Source: an uncultured Marivita sp. (GTDB lineage: Bacteria; Pseudomonadota; Alphaproteobacteria; Rhodobacterales; Rhodobacteraceae). From it: DNA of 42,841 bases. Positions within the stretch are counted from its first letter, which is position 1. Every line of letters begins with the position of its first letter. Positions 8,155 through 17,940 of this stretch are shown here, piece after piece. The position numbers were made by a program, and so were the translations under genes. The notes under the pieces were generated by a model. That model was not told the origin of the DNA. It did not search any database and worked only from the letters and a program-made list of their open reading frames with translations. The stretch covers positions 1 through 42,841 of the forward strand of contig CANNCS010000022.1 in NCBI GenBank assembly GCA_947503115.1, given 5' to 3'.

Positions 8155-8481
8155 TCAGTTGTACTGGAAGTGGAGTTCGTAACTTCCATCCTCGAACGCA
8201 CCAAAAAGGTCCGGGACATCCGGGTGTTCGACAGGTTCGCCGGAATAATCAGCGATCAGGTTTTGTTCAGACACATAGGCCACGTAAAAGCTTTGTTCAT
8301 TCTCAGCGAGCAGGTGATAGAACGGCTGCTTCTTCGCGGGGCGGCTTTCCTCGGGAATTGCTTGATACCATTCTTCGGTATTGTTGAATTCCGGGTCCAC
8401 GTCGAACACCACTCCCCGGAACGGGTGTTTGCGGTGCCGAACGACTTGGCCGATGTTATATTTTGCGCGTTGTCTGATCAT
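8155..8481 (-). CDS. hspQ: Heat shock protein HspQ (YccV-like hemimethylated-DNA-binding fold)
   Basis: A 108-residue protein with the HspQ pattern: AKYNIGQVVRHRKHPFRGVV, DVDPEFNNTEEWY, then PAKKQPFYHLLAE and YVSEQNL. In enterobacteria HspQ is a specificity-enhancing factor for Lon protease and was first noted as binding hemimethylated DNA. The start is supported by GGACAGGA a few bases upstream of the ATG. It is monocistronic and convergent with the aldolase gene. I looked for an RpoH-type promoter upstream and did not find a clear one. Confidence 0.92.
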   Translation of the reverse strand: MIRQRAKYNIGQVVRHRKHPFRGVVFDVDPEFNNTEEWYQAIPEESRPAKKQPFYHLLAENEQSFYVAYVSEQNLIADYSGEPVEHPDVPDLFGAFEDGSYELHFQYN

Positions 8482-8709
8482 GTGTCCTGTCCGTTGCCAT
8501 ATACCTGCCTGATTTTCGCCAAATTGTCCAATTGTCGCGGCGATTTTTCAGGAAACAGTCTGTGATGTATTTCGACACAAGGGTTTTTCGTTTGATGGCA
8601 AGGGCTTGCCGGCCAGAGCAATTGTGATTTCCCCTAGGCCACCTTTGCGTTAGACTGGGTTCAATCCGAAAGGCGGAGCAACCGTCTTCGAGTAAAAAGC
8701 GAGAGGCCC

Positions 8710-9300
8710 ATGAGCAGATTCTTTCGCGCCCTTGTGATTGTCCTGTTGGCTGCCTCTTGTGGGGGCGGCGGCGGCACATCGGCGCCCCGCAACCTCGACA
8801 ATGCCTGTTCCATCTTGCAACAGCGCCCAGGGTACCTACGCGCCTTCCGTGCGGCAGAGCGTAAGTGGGGTGTGCCCGTTCATGTGCAAATGGCGTCGAT
8901 TTACCAAGAAAGCAAGTTCAAGTCCGATGCCCGCACGCCGTTTCGCTATACGCTGGGTGTGATCCCGATGGGACGGCAGAGTTCGGCCTATGGGTATAGC
9001 CAAGCCTTGAATGGCACTTGGGAAGAATACCAGCAGGATCAGCGCAAGTTCCGTGCAAAACGCAACGATATCGACGACGCGGCGGATTTCATGGGCTGGT
9101 ACATGGCGGAATCGAACCGCCGCCTTGGTATTTCGCTGGCGGATGCCCGCAACCAATATCTGGCCTATCACGAGGGTCGGACCGGATTTTCGCGCGGGAC
9201 ATATAACAGCAAAGCATGGCTGTTGCGGGTGGCCGATGAGGTCGCGTCACGGTCAGTGGCTTATCAAGGACAGTTGGCGCGTTGTTCGGTTCGCAGATAG
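8710..9300 (+). CDS. Lytic-transglycosylase-like (SLT fold) lipoprotein
   Basis: A 196-residue protein with a lipoprotein signal: hydrophobic 6-16, lipobox LAAS then C17, followed by a Gly-rich spacer. The rest resembles a small SLT domain: the candidate catalytic Glu is in IYQESKF, followed by YGYSQALNGTWEEY, and NQYLAYHEGRTGF fits the C-terminal part of such domains. It would cleave or bind peptidoglycan from the inner face of the outer membrane or the outer face of the inner membrane. The preceding bases GCGAGAGGCCC provide a ribosome binding site. Enzymatic activity is inferred only. Confidence 0.75.
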   Translation: MSRFFRALVIVLLAASCGGGGGTSAPRNLDNACSILQQRPGYLRAFRAAERKWGVPVHVQMASIYQESKFKSDARTPFRYTLGVIPMGRQSSAYGYSQALNGTWEEYQQDQRKFRAKRNDIDDAADFMGWYMAESNRRLGISLADARNQYLAYHEGRTGFSRGTYNSKAWLLRVADEVASRSVAYQGQLARCSVRR

Positions 9301-9312
9301 GTCCGAATTGGC

Positions 9313-9340
9313 CCCATTGTTTCGCGCGCGAAACAATGGG
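9313..9340. repeat. Perfect 28-bp palindrome
   Basis: The left arm is CCCATTGTTTCGCG (9313-9326), and the right arm (9327-9340) is its exact reverse complement with no spacer. It starts 13 bases after the lipoprotein stop. It can fold as a hairpin and may serve as a terminator, but no T-run follows on either strand. Confidence 0.7.
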
Positions 9341-9522
9341 TAAGCACCTCTGACTAATACACTATTTCTTAAGAATTGGAGCGTCGTCGCATTGCCCGCG
9401 GCCAGACCCATTACGACCGCGATCCCAATGATGGGCCGCGCCCCACAAATCCGGCAAATTCCCGCCACTTTGACGCGGTACACTTTGGCTAGCGGATACG
9501 CAGCCAAAGGAGCCCACGGGCC

Positions 9523-10191
9523 GTGTTTGACGAAGGAACCAAGATCGCTTTGTTCGCCGTCGTCCTGACGGCGTGGGTGTTCGGTTTAACAACCGAGCAA
9601 CTGGCCCCGCGTGCCGATTTGGAAACCGCCGTCGAAACCGCGCGTCTTCCGCCCTTGCCGCAGGAAGTGACACCAGACGGAGCGCCCGCGCAATCCCGTG
9701 TCTCTCGAATTCGGGTAGACCTGAGTGACACCTTCACGGCCGAACTTTTGGCGACGTATGTGATCGAAGGGCTTGTCGTGACGCGGCGCGAATTCCGCAA
9801 TGACCCGACAAGCGCGATCTCGCCGTTGGATTTAGGGATTGTTTGGGGAGATCTGGCCAAACCCGGAGGCATTGATGGGTTCGAGTTCCGAACCGGGCAC
9901 AGGCTGATCTGGTATTCGCCGCCGGAAAACACCGAGATGCCGAGGCGTTGGAAGAACCAAGTTACCAACAATCATCTCATTCCTGCGAACCAGACGGTGA
10001 GCGATGTCCTGATGGAAACCAAAATCGGATCGCATGTCAGGCTTCGTGGCTACTTGGTGAAAGTGACGGGTGATCAGATCTCGCCGTGGCGGTCTTCTTT
10101 GCGGCGGGATGACGGTTCCATCGTCGGAGGCTGTGAGATCATTCTGGTGACGGATGTCGAGGTTCTTGAGGACGGCCAGAGTGCGGCATAG
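9523..10191 (+). CDS. Conserved-looking membrane-anchored protein of unknown function
   Basis: Reading from the GTG at 9523 (AAAGGAG at 9506-9512) gives 222 residues. A single hydrophobic segment at about 7-22 looks like a signal anchor. It is followed by a Pro-rich linker and a soluble domain from about 60. Notable stretches are IVWGDLAKP, WYSPPEN, NNHLIPAN and SHVRLRGYLVKVTG, the last with the look of an OB-fold-like beta barrel. I do not recognise the family. Codon use is like its neighbours. It is preceded by 222 bases without a recognisable gene and followed by a weak hairpin. Confidence 0.6.
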   Translation: MFDEGTKIALFAVVLTAWVFGLTTEQLAPRADLETAVETARLPPLPQEVTPDGAPAQSRVSRIRVDLSDTFTAELLATYVIEGLVVTRREFRNDPTSAISPLDLGIVWGDLAKPGGIDGFEFRTGHRLIWYSPPENTEMPRRWKNQVTNNHLIPANQTVSDVLMETKIGSHVRLRGYLVKVTGDQISPWRSSLRRDDGSIVGGCEIILVTDVEVLEDGQSAA

Positions 10192-10196
10192 GAGGC

Positions 10197-10221
10197 GCGG
10201 TCTCTTGCGAGAGAGAACCGC
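10197..10221. terminator. Weak hairpin between convergent genes
   Basis: GCGGT (10197-10201) plus CTCT (10202-10205) can pair with AGAG (10210-10213) and ACCGC (10217-10221), with a three-base bulge and a TGCG loop. No T-run is present. Confidence 0.35.
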
Positions 10222-10254
10222 CGAGCCACACTGATTGCAACCGCCTCAGCGCCT

Positions 10255-10851
10255 TTACCGGTTCGCGTCCCGCTCTGTTTCGATATTGAACAGGCTGTTG
10301 GCCAGTTCTTTGCGCTCCCATGCGCCCAGAACTACCGTGGTCTGACCACCGCCGTCATCAGTGATGATCCATTGGCGGAGCTCGACCGGGTTGTTGGTGA
10401 ACTTGAGCTGGATACTGCCATATTCCGGGTTCTCGGGGTCTTGTGCCGTGACCGTGGTGGCGGTGCCGTCGTATCCGTGCGCAACCACCATATCGGCGCG
10501 GCCGAGGTCGACATTGCGTGCGAGGATGAGGCCAAGTGGTGTGCGATTGAGCGGATAGCTTTCCGGATCGCCACCGAGTTTGCGATCGAACACCACAACA
10601 GCACCGTTGTTTGCCATCACCAGCGCCTGTTCCGGCGGGTTGTATTCGAACCGCGCCTTGCCGGGGCGACGCATATAGAGCGTGCCTGTCGAAATCGTGC
10701 CGTCGGCGTTGATTTGGGTGAACCCTGCTTGGGCGCTTGTGAGCTGGTTGAGGTAGTTGGACAGCGCGTTCAGCGAGAGCTGCTGGGCGGCGGCGGGCAG
10801 CGCCCACATCCATGTCAGGGCCGCTACGACGGCAAGAAAACGGTATCGCAT
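10255..10851 (-). CDS. lolA: Outer-membrane lipoprotein carrier protein LolA
   Basis: The periplasmic chaperone that ferries lipoproteins from the LolCDE complex to the outer membrane. Starting at the ATG at 10851 gives 198 residues with a clean signal peptide (MRYRF, hydrophobic core, cut after AAA). An upstream in-frame GTG at 10881 would place ten charged residues before it and is less likely. LolA features include GxLYMRRPGKARFEYNPPE, the VVVFDRK strand, and the C-terminal DDGGGQTTVVLG strand. It is transcribed after ftsK but separated from it by the strong hairpin at 10899-10933. Confidence 0.88.
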   Translation of the reverse strand: MRYRFLAVVAALTWMWALPAAAQQLSLNALSNYLNQLTSAQAGFTQINADGTISTGTLYMRRPGKARFEYNPPEQALVMANNGAVVVFDRKLGGDPESYPLNRTPLGLILARNVDLGRADMVVAHGYDGTATTVTAQDPENPEYGSIQLKFTNNPVELRQWIITDDGGGQTTVVLGAWERKELANSLFNIETERDANR

Positions 10852-10898
10852 CGGGTCTGTGTTCCTGTCTGCTCTAATCACTTTCCCTCTATATGGCG

Positions 10899-10933
10899 AA
10901 ACGGGCGCTGCTATGCGATAGCAGCGCCCGTTT
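10899..10933. terminator. Long hairpin between ftsK and lolA
   Basis: Sixteen perfect pairs (10899-10914 with 10918-10933) around a three-base loop GCG. On the minus strand, the direction of both genes, the stem ends in GTTTCG; on the plus strand it ends in GTTTTTG. It likely reduces ftsK read-through into lolA. Confidence 0.65.
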
Positions 10934-10955
10934 TTGTGACTGGATCGGCAAGTCT

Positions 10956-13925
10956 TTACTGCTCGGGTACCAGAATTTCGCGTTTACCAACGTGGTTGGC
11001 AGAACTGACGACACCTTCGTCTTCCATCTGCTCTACAAGTCGCGCTGCCTTGTTATAGCCGATGGCCAGCTTACGCTGGATGTAGGAGGTCGAGCATTTC
11101 CGGTCGCGGATGACGATGGCAACGGCCTGATCATAAAGTGCGTCTTCGCCGTCGGTGTTGCCGCCGGTGTTGAGGCCCAGCACCGCGTCGATATTGTCGG
11201 CCTTTTCGTCGTCAGGGCCTTGTACCACGCCGCTCACATATTCGGGCGGGCCAAATGCCTTGAGGTGTGTGACGATTTCTTCGACTTCTTCATCCGAGAC
11301 GAATGGGCCGTGGCAGCGCGTGATCTTAGCACCACCCGCCATATAGAGCATGTCCCCCTGCCCCAGCAGTTGTTCCGCGCCCATTTCGCCAAGGATGGTG
11401 CGGCTGTCGATCTTCGACGTGACTTGGAAGCTGATCCGGGTCGGGAAGTTCGCCTTGATCGTGCCGGTGATCACATCGACCGACGGGCGCTGCGTGGCCA
11501 TGATGAGGTGAATACCCGACGCACGCGCCATCTGGGCGAGGCGCTGGATGCAGGCTTCGATTTCTTTGCCTGCGACCATCATCAGGTCGGCCATCTCGTC
11601 GACGATGACGACGATATAGGGCATTTTGACGGGCTGGATTTCCTCGGTCTCGAAGATCGGTTCGCCGGTTTCATCGTCAAACCCGGTCTGCACCGTGCGT
11701 TCAAACATCTCGTTCTTGGACAGTGCGTCGGCAACGCGGCTGTTGTAGCCGTCGATGTTGCGTACGCCCATCTTGGACATTTTACGGTAGCGGTCTTCCA
11801 TCTCGCCCACGACCCATTTCAGCGCGACAACTGCCTTTTTCGGGTCCGTCACAACAGGCGACAACAGATGCGGGATGCCGTCATAGACGCTGAGTTCGAG
11901 CATCTTCGGGTCGATCATCACGAGGCGCAGATCGGCAGGTGTCAACTTGTAGAGCAGCGACAGGATCATCGTGTTGATCGCAACCGACTTACCGGAGCCT
12001 GTAGTCCCGGCAATGAGCAGGTGGGGCATCTTGGCGAGGTTGGCGACAACGGGGTCACCGCCGATGTCCTTGCCCAGCGCAAGCGGCAGTTTCTGGATGC
12101 CGTCGCCGTAATCGCGGGTGGAGAGGATTTCGCGGAAGCTCACCATTTCGCGCTTTTCGTTCGGGAGTTCGATGCCGATCACGCTGCGGCCCGGCACGGT
12201 GGAAACACGGGCGGACAGGGCGGACATGGAGCGCGCGATGTCGTCAGCAAGACCAATGACGCGGGAGGCTTTGAGACCGGGCGCGGGTTCCAGTTCGTAC
12301 ATGGTCACTACGGGGCCGGGGCGGACGCTGACGATCTCGCCTTTCACGCCGTAATCATCCAGAACCGCTTCCAACATGCGGGCGTTTTCTTCGAGTGCTT
12401 CGTCACTCAGGTGGTGGCGTTCGATATTCGCCGGGTCCATCAACAGGCCAAGCGGCGGCAGGTCGTATTCGGCTTGCTTGTCCTCGAACTGCAGACGCGG
12501 CTGGGCTTCTTCCTGTGCTCGCTTGGATGGCTGAAGCGGTTTGCGCTGGGGTTGCTGGACAACTTTGCGCGCTTCAGGCTGCGGCACCGGAGCGGGAACT
12601 GGGGCTGGAGGAACGGGCGCGAAGGCTTGAGTCTCGTCCTCGTAGTCGTCCCAATCGGTCATGTCGTCAAAGATGTTGTCCGGCTCGTCGTCATAGGCCG
12701 GTATGTCAGCTTGCGGCTGATACGCGGCGGGCTTGGTCGCCGTCACTGGCGGTTCGGCACGCAAGGGGGCTGCGGCGCGAGCAGTCACGGGAGGTTCCGG
12801 CGGGAGGTCGCCCGACGGCTTGAAGATCAGCGGATCCGGACCACGGCCCCGACCCTTGGTCAGAGGAGCTGCCGCAGCAGAAGTTACAGCAGGGTTCTGG
12901 CGTACACGGGATTTGATGGCATCTGCGATCTTGGCGCGGACACGATCATCGCCGGGCAGGGCGTCGGGAAGATCGCCATGCGGGTAGGTCTCAACCAGTT
13001 CCGGTTCCGGATCGGCGCGACGGATCAGCGACGGCATCTTGGACAGAAATCCTGTCTTTTGCGGTACAGCGGGTGCCTCAAAGGGGTCGTCGATCAGATC
13101 ATCTTCGACGTGTATCGCAGGCGGTGCCTTGGGTGCGACGCGGGTCACGCGGGGTTCGGCTTGGACGGCGTCCTGTGCAGCGGCCCATTCGGCCGCTTCG
13201 GCCTCTTCCTGCGCGCGGATGGCGCGGCGTTCGGCGTTTTTGGCCTGCATTTGGCGACCAGCGACCAGCGCACCAGATGCGCCTTTACCCAAGAGCGACA
13301 GCATCGTGGCATAGACCATGATCACGCCAACCAGAAGGAAGCGCACCAAACGGGCCAGTTCGAGCTTGGTGAAGCCCAGAACGAAAGCGCCCATGACAAT
13401 GACCACACCGCCGAGAAGCAGCATCATCAGTTTGAGCGCCAGAGTCGTGCCAAGCGGCAGGATCGTCAGGATCGACCCCATCATCATGTCACCGAACAAA
13501 CCACCCAACCCGAAACTGTGGGTCCATGCCGCAGATTCAGGCACACCAGCGGCATAGACAGCGGCCAAGGCCACCCAGATCGGCGCAAAAATCAAACAGG
13601 ACACCGCACGTTCTTCACCGCGATGCAGGGCAAACCGCGCGCCCCAGACGAGCAAAACCAGCGCCAGACCCCAACTTGCCCAGCCCACGATCATGAACAG
13701 AGGAGCCGCGACCGACGCCCCTGCCCGGCCCAGCCAATTCTGAACGGGGGCATCTGTGGCGGACAGCCAGCTTGGGTCTTGCGGCGAGTACGAATAGATC
13801 ATCGCGGCGGCCATGGCCCCCAACGCCATCAGCACGAAGCCACCCAGTTCTTTGCCACGCTTTTCGAGCGCAGCCTGCATGTTGCTGTCAAAGAGGGGGT
13901 CACGCCCCCGCGCCTGATATGCCAT
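10956..13925 (-). CDS. ftsK: DNA translocase FtsK
   Basis: A 989-residue septal DNA pump that clears chromosome ends and activates dif recombination during division. About four or five membrane segments lie in residues 28-215. They are followed by a long acidic and Pro-rich linker (about 215-490, including [15 protein letters not shown]). The RecA-like motor has Walker A GTTGSGKS near residue 640 and Walker B YIVVIVDE near 770. The C-terminal winged-helix gamma domain (about 925-989, [20 protein letters not shown]) reads KOPS sites. It starts 11 bases after the aminotransferase stop with GAGGCGA as ribosome binding site, so it is co-transcribed with that gene. Confidence 0.97.
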   Translation of the reverse strand: MAYQARGRDPLFDSNMQAALEKRGKELGGFVLMALGAMAAAMIYSYSPQDPSWLSATDAPVQNWLGRAGASVAAPLFMIVGWASWGLALVLLVWGARFALHRGEERAVSCLIFAPIWVALAAVYAAGVPESAAWTHSFGLGGLFGDMMMGSILTILPLGTTLALKLMMLLLGGVVIVMGAFVLGFTKLELARLVRFLLVGVIMVYATMLSLLGKGASGALVAGRQMQAKNAERRAIRAQEEAEAAEWAAAQDAVQAEPRVTRVAPKAPPAIHVEDDLIDDPFEAPAVPQKTGFLSKMPSLIRRADPEPELVETYPHGDLPDALPGDDRVRAKIADAIKSRVRQNPAVTSAAAAPLTKGRGRGPDPLIFKPSGDLPPEPPVTARAAAPLRAEPPVTATKPAAYQPQADIPAYDDEPDNIFDDMTDWDDYEDETQAFAPVPPAPVPAPVPQPEARKVVQQPQRKPLQPSKRAQEEAQPRLQFEDKQAEYDLPPLGLLMDPANIERHHLSDEALEENARMLEAVLDDYGVKGEIVSVRPGPVVTMYELEPAPGLKASRVIGLADDIARSMSALSARVSTVPGRSVIGIELPNEKREMVSFREILSTRDYGDGIQKLPLALGKDIGGDPVVANLAKMPHLLIAGTTGSGKSVAINTMILSLLYKLTPADLRLVMIDPKMLELSVYDGIPHLLSPVVTDPKKAVVALKWVVGEMEDRYRKMSKMGVRNIDGYNSRVADALSKNEMFERTVQTGFDDETGEPIFETEEIQPVKMPYIVVIVDEMADLMMVAGKEIEACIQRLAQMARASGIHLIMATQRPSVDVITGTIKANFPTRISFQVTSKIDSRTILGEMGAEQLLGQGDMLYMAGGAKITRCHGPFVSDEEVEEIVTHLKAFGPPEYVSGVVQGPDDEKADNIDAVLGLNTGGNTDGEDALYDQAVAIVIRDRKCSTSYIQRKLAIGYNKAARLVEQMEDEGVVSSANHVGKREILVPEQ

Positions 13926-13936
13926 CGTTCGCCTCT

Positions 13937-15127
13937 TTATTGGTCTTCACCGCCGTAAAGGCAGTCCCTGATCTGCGTCAGGCCGCGTTCGGTTTCTTCT
14001 TTTGGGGCCACCATGGCGACCCGGATATAGTGCTTACCGGGATTCCCGGATCGCGTGTCTTGCGACAGGTATGCGCCGGGCAACACCCGGACGCCGGTTT
14101 CTTTCCAGAGCTTGAGCGCTGCGGCTTCGCCGTCTTCGACCGGAAGCCAAAGGAAGAACCCAGCCTGTGGGGATCTGTAGCCCGGCACATTGCCGAAAAT
14201 GCAATCAGCCAGCGCGTATTTCTCGGTATATAGCGCGCGGTTTTCCTCGACATGCGGCTCATCAGACCAGACGGCTTCGGCCACTGCCTGCAGCGGCAGG
14301 GGTAGCGGTGCGCCAGAGTAGTTGCGCAATTGCTGGATACGTTTGATCGACTCCGGCCCACCTGCGACAAACCCGGACCGTAGCCCCGGCAGGTTTGACC
14401 GTTTGGAGAGCGAGTGGAAGATCAACACGCGTTCAGGGGTGGCACCCATCTCTTGCGCCACTTGCAATGCGCCGACGGGCGGTGTGTCGCGGTAGATCTC
14501 GGAGTAACATTCATCGGCAAGGATCTGGAAATCGTGCTTTTCCGCGAGCGTTATCAACCGTTCCCAATAGTCACGATCCGCCACGGCGCCCTGCGGATTG
14601 GCCGGCGAACAGATATAGGCCAACGCAGTGCGGTTCAGCACATCTTCGGGCAGGCTTTCGAAATCGGGCAGATGCCCGGTCTCGTCGGTTGCGTTCACGA
14701 ACACCGGTTCCGCAGACGCGGAAATCGAAGAGATCAGATAGACCTGATAAAAGGGGTTGGGCATCAGAACGGCGGGTTTCGCACCGTTCTTGGACTCGGG
14801 GCACAGCGCCATGCCGACGTTATACAACCCTTCGCGCGTGCCGTTCAGCGCCATGATTTGCGTGTCGGCATCAAGAGCAACACCGTAGCGACGTTGAACC
14901 CAATCACGGATTGCCCCGCGCAATTCGGGCGTGCCTTCGTTTGGCGGGTATTTGTTAAACCCGGCCATGTTTTGCGCAAGAATATCGGAAATCCATGCCG
15001 GAAACGCGTGTTTCGGCTCTCCGATGGTCATGTGGACCACAGGGCCACCCGGTTCGTGCACGTCCAACAGGGCGCGCAAACGCGGGAACGCATAAGCCGG
15101 AAGGTTCGAAAACCGCTCGGGAAACAT
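13937..15127 (-). CDS. Class I/II PLP aminotransferase (DapC-like, N-succinyldiaminopimelate type)
   Basis: A 396-residue fold-type I aminotransferase. PLP-site motifs are [10 protein letters not shown] (173-182), [10 protein letters not shown] (203-212) with the PLP Asp and Tyr, and [15 protein letters not shown] with the Schiff-base lysine K242. The [12 protein letters not shown] sequence is typical of DapC-type enzymes in the lysine/peptidoglycan diaminopimelate pathway, which is the most likely role, but related aminotransferases cannot be excluded. A cell-wall role would fit its placement directly upstream of ftsK. Confidence 0.82.
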   Translation of the reverse strand: MFPERFSNLPAYAFPRLRALLDVHEPGGPVVHMTIGEPKHAFPAWISDILAQNMAGFNKYPPNEGTPELRGAIRDWVQRRYGVALDADTQIMALNGTREGLYNVGMALCPESKNGAKPAVLMPNPFYQVYLISSISASAEPVFVNATDETGHLPDFESLPEDVLNRTALAYICSPANPQGAVADRDYWERLITLAEKHDFQILADECYSEIYRDTPPVGALQVAQEMGATPERVLIFHSLSKRSNLPGLRSGFVAGGPESIKRIQQLRNYSGAPLPLPLQAVAEAVWSDEPHVEENRALYTEKYALADCIFGNVPGYRSPQAGFFLWLPVEDGEAAALKLWKETGVRVLPGAYLSQDTRSGNPGKHYIRVAMVAPKEETERGLTQIRDCLYGGEDQ

Positions 15128-15237
15128 GCCAATACTGCCTCAGAACGAGGGTCGTTTGCGCCCTCTTTGAAGCCAAATTACATAGGCGATGGCGGCACGT
15201 CCAGAAAAAGAGCGCATAGATCAGTCGGTTGTGGCTT

Positions 15238-16566
15238 TCAGGCCAGTGCGTCTTCGGCAGCGAGACCCAGCCGCAACAGTCGTCGTTCCGCGCGCGGCGC
15301 CGCCATCAAGGACACCCCGCAGGACGGCACGCCGGTTGGAAGCGTGAGCACACACAGACCCATCAGGTTGCCAATGCGGGTGTTTCGCAGTGCGAGAAGG
15401 TTCTCGGCAGTAAAGAAATCGGCATCGGACAACAGTCGCGGCACGTTTGGCGGGGTGATCGGACTGGTTGCACAAAGCACCGCGTCAAAGCCTGCGGTTG
15501 CCTTCAGGTAGGCTGCACGAAGAGTGTCGAGCTTGTGCCAAGCCGCCACGTAATCGGCACCTGAAAAGTCCCTGCCGGAACGGAAGCGGGTGCGCACCGG
15601 TTCGTACATCAGTTCAGGATTGGCCTCGATGACGTCTTTCCATGTGCCGTAGGCTTCACACCCGAACAGGACACCTGAGAGGGCCATCGCTTCGGCCACC
15701 TCGGGGATCGCGATCTCAACGATGTCGGCCCCTGCCGCTTTGAGCGCCTGGACCGCCTTTTCAAACGCGGTGCGCGGGGCGTCGCGGATGTCATCGAACG
15801 CGGTTGTGGTCAGGACAGCCAGCCGCACACCCTTGAGCGATGTCATCTCAAGGTCGATTGGTTTTTCCCCCTTCATGGCAGCATAAAGAAGTGCCGCATC
15901 CTCAACCGTTTTGCAAAGCGGGCCGACCGTGTCGAACTTTGCCGCAAGCGGGACCGCGCCCTTGAGGCTGAGCACACCAGAGGTGGTCTTAAGGCCCACG
16001 AGGTCATTCCATGCGGACGGGATACGCACGGATCCACCGGTGTCCGACCCGATACCCGCAGATGCCAACCCGTATGCCACTGATGTAGCCGCGCCAGAGG
16101 ACGACCCGCCGGGAGCCGCGTCAGGATCGTGGATGTTTGGCGGTGTCGCCGTCTTGGGGTTCACCCCCAGCCCCGAAAAAGCCAATTCGGTCTGGTGCGT
16201 TTTGCCAAGGCAGACCAAGCCCTGATGGGTCGCGTTCTGCAAAACCTCGGCGTCTGTGTCAGGTGTCCGGCCTTTGAGAAGCTGCGAGCCCGACTCGGTT
16301 GCGACGCCCGCGGTGTCGAACAGGTCTTTCCAACTGATCGGAACGCCATCAAGCGGCGACCGGCGCAGTTTGAGCCGGGCGCGTTCCTGCGCCGCTGTCG
16401 CTTCGGCCATGGCGCGATCCGGTGTCAGGCGGGCGTAGATGCGATCGCGGTGTTCGCTGGCGTTGATCGCTTCCAGAAAAGACCGGGTCAATTCAACCGG
16501 ATCAATCACGCCCTTGTCGATGCCGCGCCCCAGATCGGCGGCTGTCATCGCTTGCCATTCGCTCAT
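15238..16566 (-). CDS. Amidase-signature family hydrolase
   Basis: A 442-residue amidase of the Ser-cisSer-Lys class. The triad is visible as K80 in SWKDLF, the Ser cluster at 155-157 in GGSSSG, and S179 in GSDTGGSVRIP. These enzymes hydrolyse diverse amides; GatA belongs to the same family, but no GatB or GatC neighbours are present, so it is probably a catabolic amidase of unknown substrate. The ATG at 16566 is preceded by AAGGGA; a longer reading to 16788 runs through the divergent gene and is rejected. Confidence 0.85.
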   Translation of the reverse strand: MSEWQAMTAADLGRGIDKGVIDPVELTRSFLEAINASEHRDRIYARLTPDRAMAEATAAQERARLKLRRSPLDGVPISWKDLFDTAGVATESGSQLLKGRTPDTDAEVLQNATHQGLVCLGKTHQTELAFSGLGVNPKTATPPNIHDPDAAPGGSSSGAATSVAYGLASAGIGSDTGGSVRIPSAWNDLVGLKTTSGVLSLKGAVPLAAKFDTVGPLCKTVEDAALLYAAMKGEKPIDLEMTSLKGVRLAVLTTTAFDDIRDAPRTAFEKAVQALKAAGADIVEIAIPEVAEAMALSGVLFGCEAYGTWKDVIEANPELMYEPVRTRFRSGRDFSGADYVAAWHKLDTLRAAYLKATAGFDAVLCATSPITPPNVPRLLSDADFFTAENLLALRNTRIGNLMGLCVLTLPTGVPSCGVSLMAAPRAERRLLRLGLAAEDALA

Positions 16567-16654
16567 GTGATTATCCCTTGGCCTATGGTTTGGCGCGACG
16601 GTAGCGGCAGAGAAGCGCATGGACAATCCCGGCTGCGCTTCCATATTTCGAAGC

Positions 16655-17872
16655 ATGAACACATCCTCCGATATCCTGATCGTCGGCGGCGGGCTGAACG
16701 GTCCGACGCTTGCCCTTGCTGCCGCCAAGGCGGGCCTGTCCAGCACAGTCATCGATGCGCGTCCCGAAGGGACACGGCGCAGCGACAATTTCGATGGACG
16801 GTCCTATGCGCTGGCCCTTGCGTCGGTGCGCATGTTGAACGCGTTGGGGCTGTGGGACGGGTTGAAGGCGAACGCGCAACCGATGACCGAAATCAAGGTC
16901 AGCGATGGCCGCGCCGGTGATGCCGAGGTGTTTCTGGGCCTTCATTTCAACAGCGCCGAGATCGAAGAAGGTCCGATGGGCCACATGCTTGAAGATCGGT
17001 ATCTGCGGCGCGCGCTGCTAGAGGCGATGGAAGCCGAACCGCTGATCACGCATCTGGCGGGCGAGACGGTCGTGGATCAGAACGTGACGGCGACCGGGGC
17101 CACTGTCACCTTGGCGTCGGGCAATATCCAATCCGGTCAGATGATCGTGGGTGCCGATGGCCGCCAGACCGGCACCGGGCTACGCGCCGGAATCCGCCGC
17201 ACCGCGTGGGACTATTCCCAGACCGCGCTGGTCTGCGCGATTGCACATGAAAAACCGCATGGTGGTGTGGCGCATCAATTGTTCATGCCCGCGGGGCCAC
17301 TGGCGATTCTGCCGCTGACCGGCAATCGGTCATCAATTGTCTGGAGCGAGCGCAAAGGGCTAGCTGAAGAAATCAACGCGCTGCCGGAACAGGATTACCT
17401 GACTGTGCTGCGCCCACGTTTTGGTGATTTCCTTGGCGAGATTTCCTTGGCCGGAGAACGGTTCACCTATCCTCTGGGGTTGACCATGGCCAATCGGTTT
17501 ATAGCCGACCGTCTTGCGTTGGTGGGCGATGCGGCGCATGGGATGCACCCGATTGCCGGGCAAGGGCTGAACGCCGGACTTCGCGACGTGGCGGTCTTGG
17601 CGCATGTGATTGGCCATGCTGTACGGCGGGGTGAGGATTTTGCCAGCCCGTTGGTGCTTGCACGTTACGAACAGTGGCGCCGGTTCGACACCGCGACACT
17701 TCTGTCTGCGACGGATGTATTCAACCGGCTGTTCTCAAACGACAATCCAATTCTGCGCGCGGGGCGCGATCTGGGGATGGCGGCAATCAATGCGATCCCT
17801 GGTGCACGCCGGACATTCATCCGCGAGGCCGCTGGGTTGAACGGAGATTTGCCCGATCTGATGGCGGGCTGA
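16655..17872 (+). CDS. UbiH/UbiF-family FAD monooxygenase (ubiquinone biosynthesis)
   Basis: A 405-residue class A flavoprotein hydroxylase. It has the N-terminal dinucleotide fold (IVGGGLNGPTLALAAAKAG), a central VGADGRQTGTG motif, and the FAD-ribityl motif GDAAHGMHPIAGQGLNAGLRD, which is the UbiH/UbiF/VisC signature. It most likely hydroxylates the ubiquinone ring; which position cannot be read. The ATG at 16655 follows AAG with no strong ribosome binding site and sits at the family start. It is divergent from the amidase with 88 bases between the starts. Confidence 0.85.
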   Translation: MNTSSDILIVGGGLNGPTLALAAAKAGLSSTVIDARPEGTRRSDNFDGRSYALALASVRMLNALGLWDGLKANAQPMTEIKVSDGRAGDAEVFLGLHFNSAEIEEGPMGHMLEDRYLRRALLEAMEAEPLITHLAGETVVDQNVTATGATVTLASGNIQSGQMIVGADGRQTGTGLRAGIRRTAWDYSQTALVCAIAHEKPHGGVAHQLFMPAGPLAILPLTGNRSSIVWSERKGLAEEINALPEQDYLTVLRPRFGDFLGEISLAGERFTYPLGLTMANRFIADRLALVGDAAHGMHPIAGQGLNAGLRDVAVLAHVIGHAVRRGEDFASPLVLARYEQWRRFDTATLLSATDVFNRLFSNDNPILRAGRDLGMAAINAIPGARRTFIREAAGLNGDLPDLMAG

Positions 17873-17940
17873 TCGGGGGGCTTCCCGCGTGACAGGGGCC
17901 GTTCTCCATGCCAAAACCACTGGCAAATGGGGAGGACCGC

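Noticed and set aside
9253-9507. An 84-codon minus-strand frame with a hydrophobic stretch in the gap before the unknown protein
   Set aside because: It runs through the 28-bp palindrome and into the lipoprotein gene, has no clear ribosome binding site and matches nothing known to me.
10893-13958. A 1021-codon open frame on the plus strand
   Set aside because: It lies antisense to ftsK, whose translation shows clear motor and gamma-domain motifs. The plus-strand product is rich in His, Arg, Asp and Gln and resembles no family, as expected for an antisense frame in GC-rich DNA.
14414-15511. A 365-codon plus-strand frame spanning the aminotransferase-amidase junction
   Set aside because: It crosses two well-supported minus-strand genes and has no ribosome binding site or recognisable motif.
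15238-16566. Amidase as GatA of the tRNA amidotransferase
   Set aside because: The triad is shared, but there are no gatB or gatC neighbours and the sequence lacks the features I would expect of GatA; left as a general amidase.
16567-16788. N-terminal extension of the amidase
   Set aside because: It would overlap the divergent UbiH-type gene, and the family begins at the ATG at 16566, which has AAGGGA upstream.
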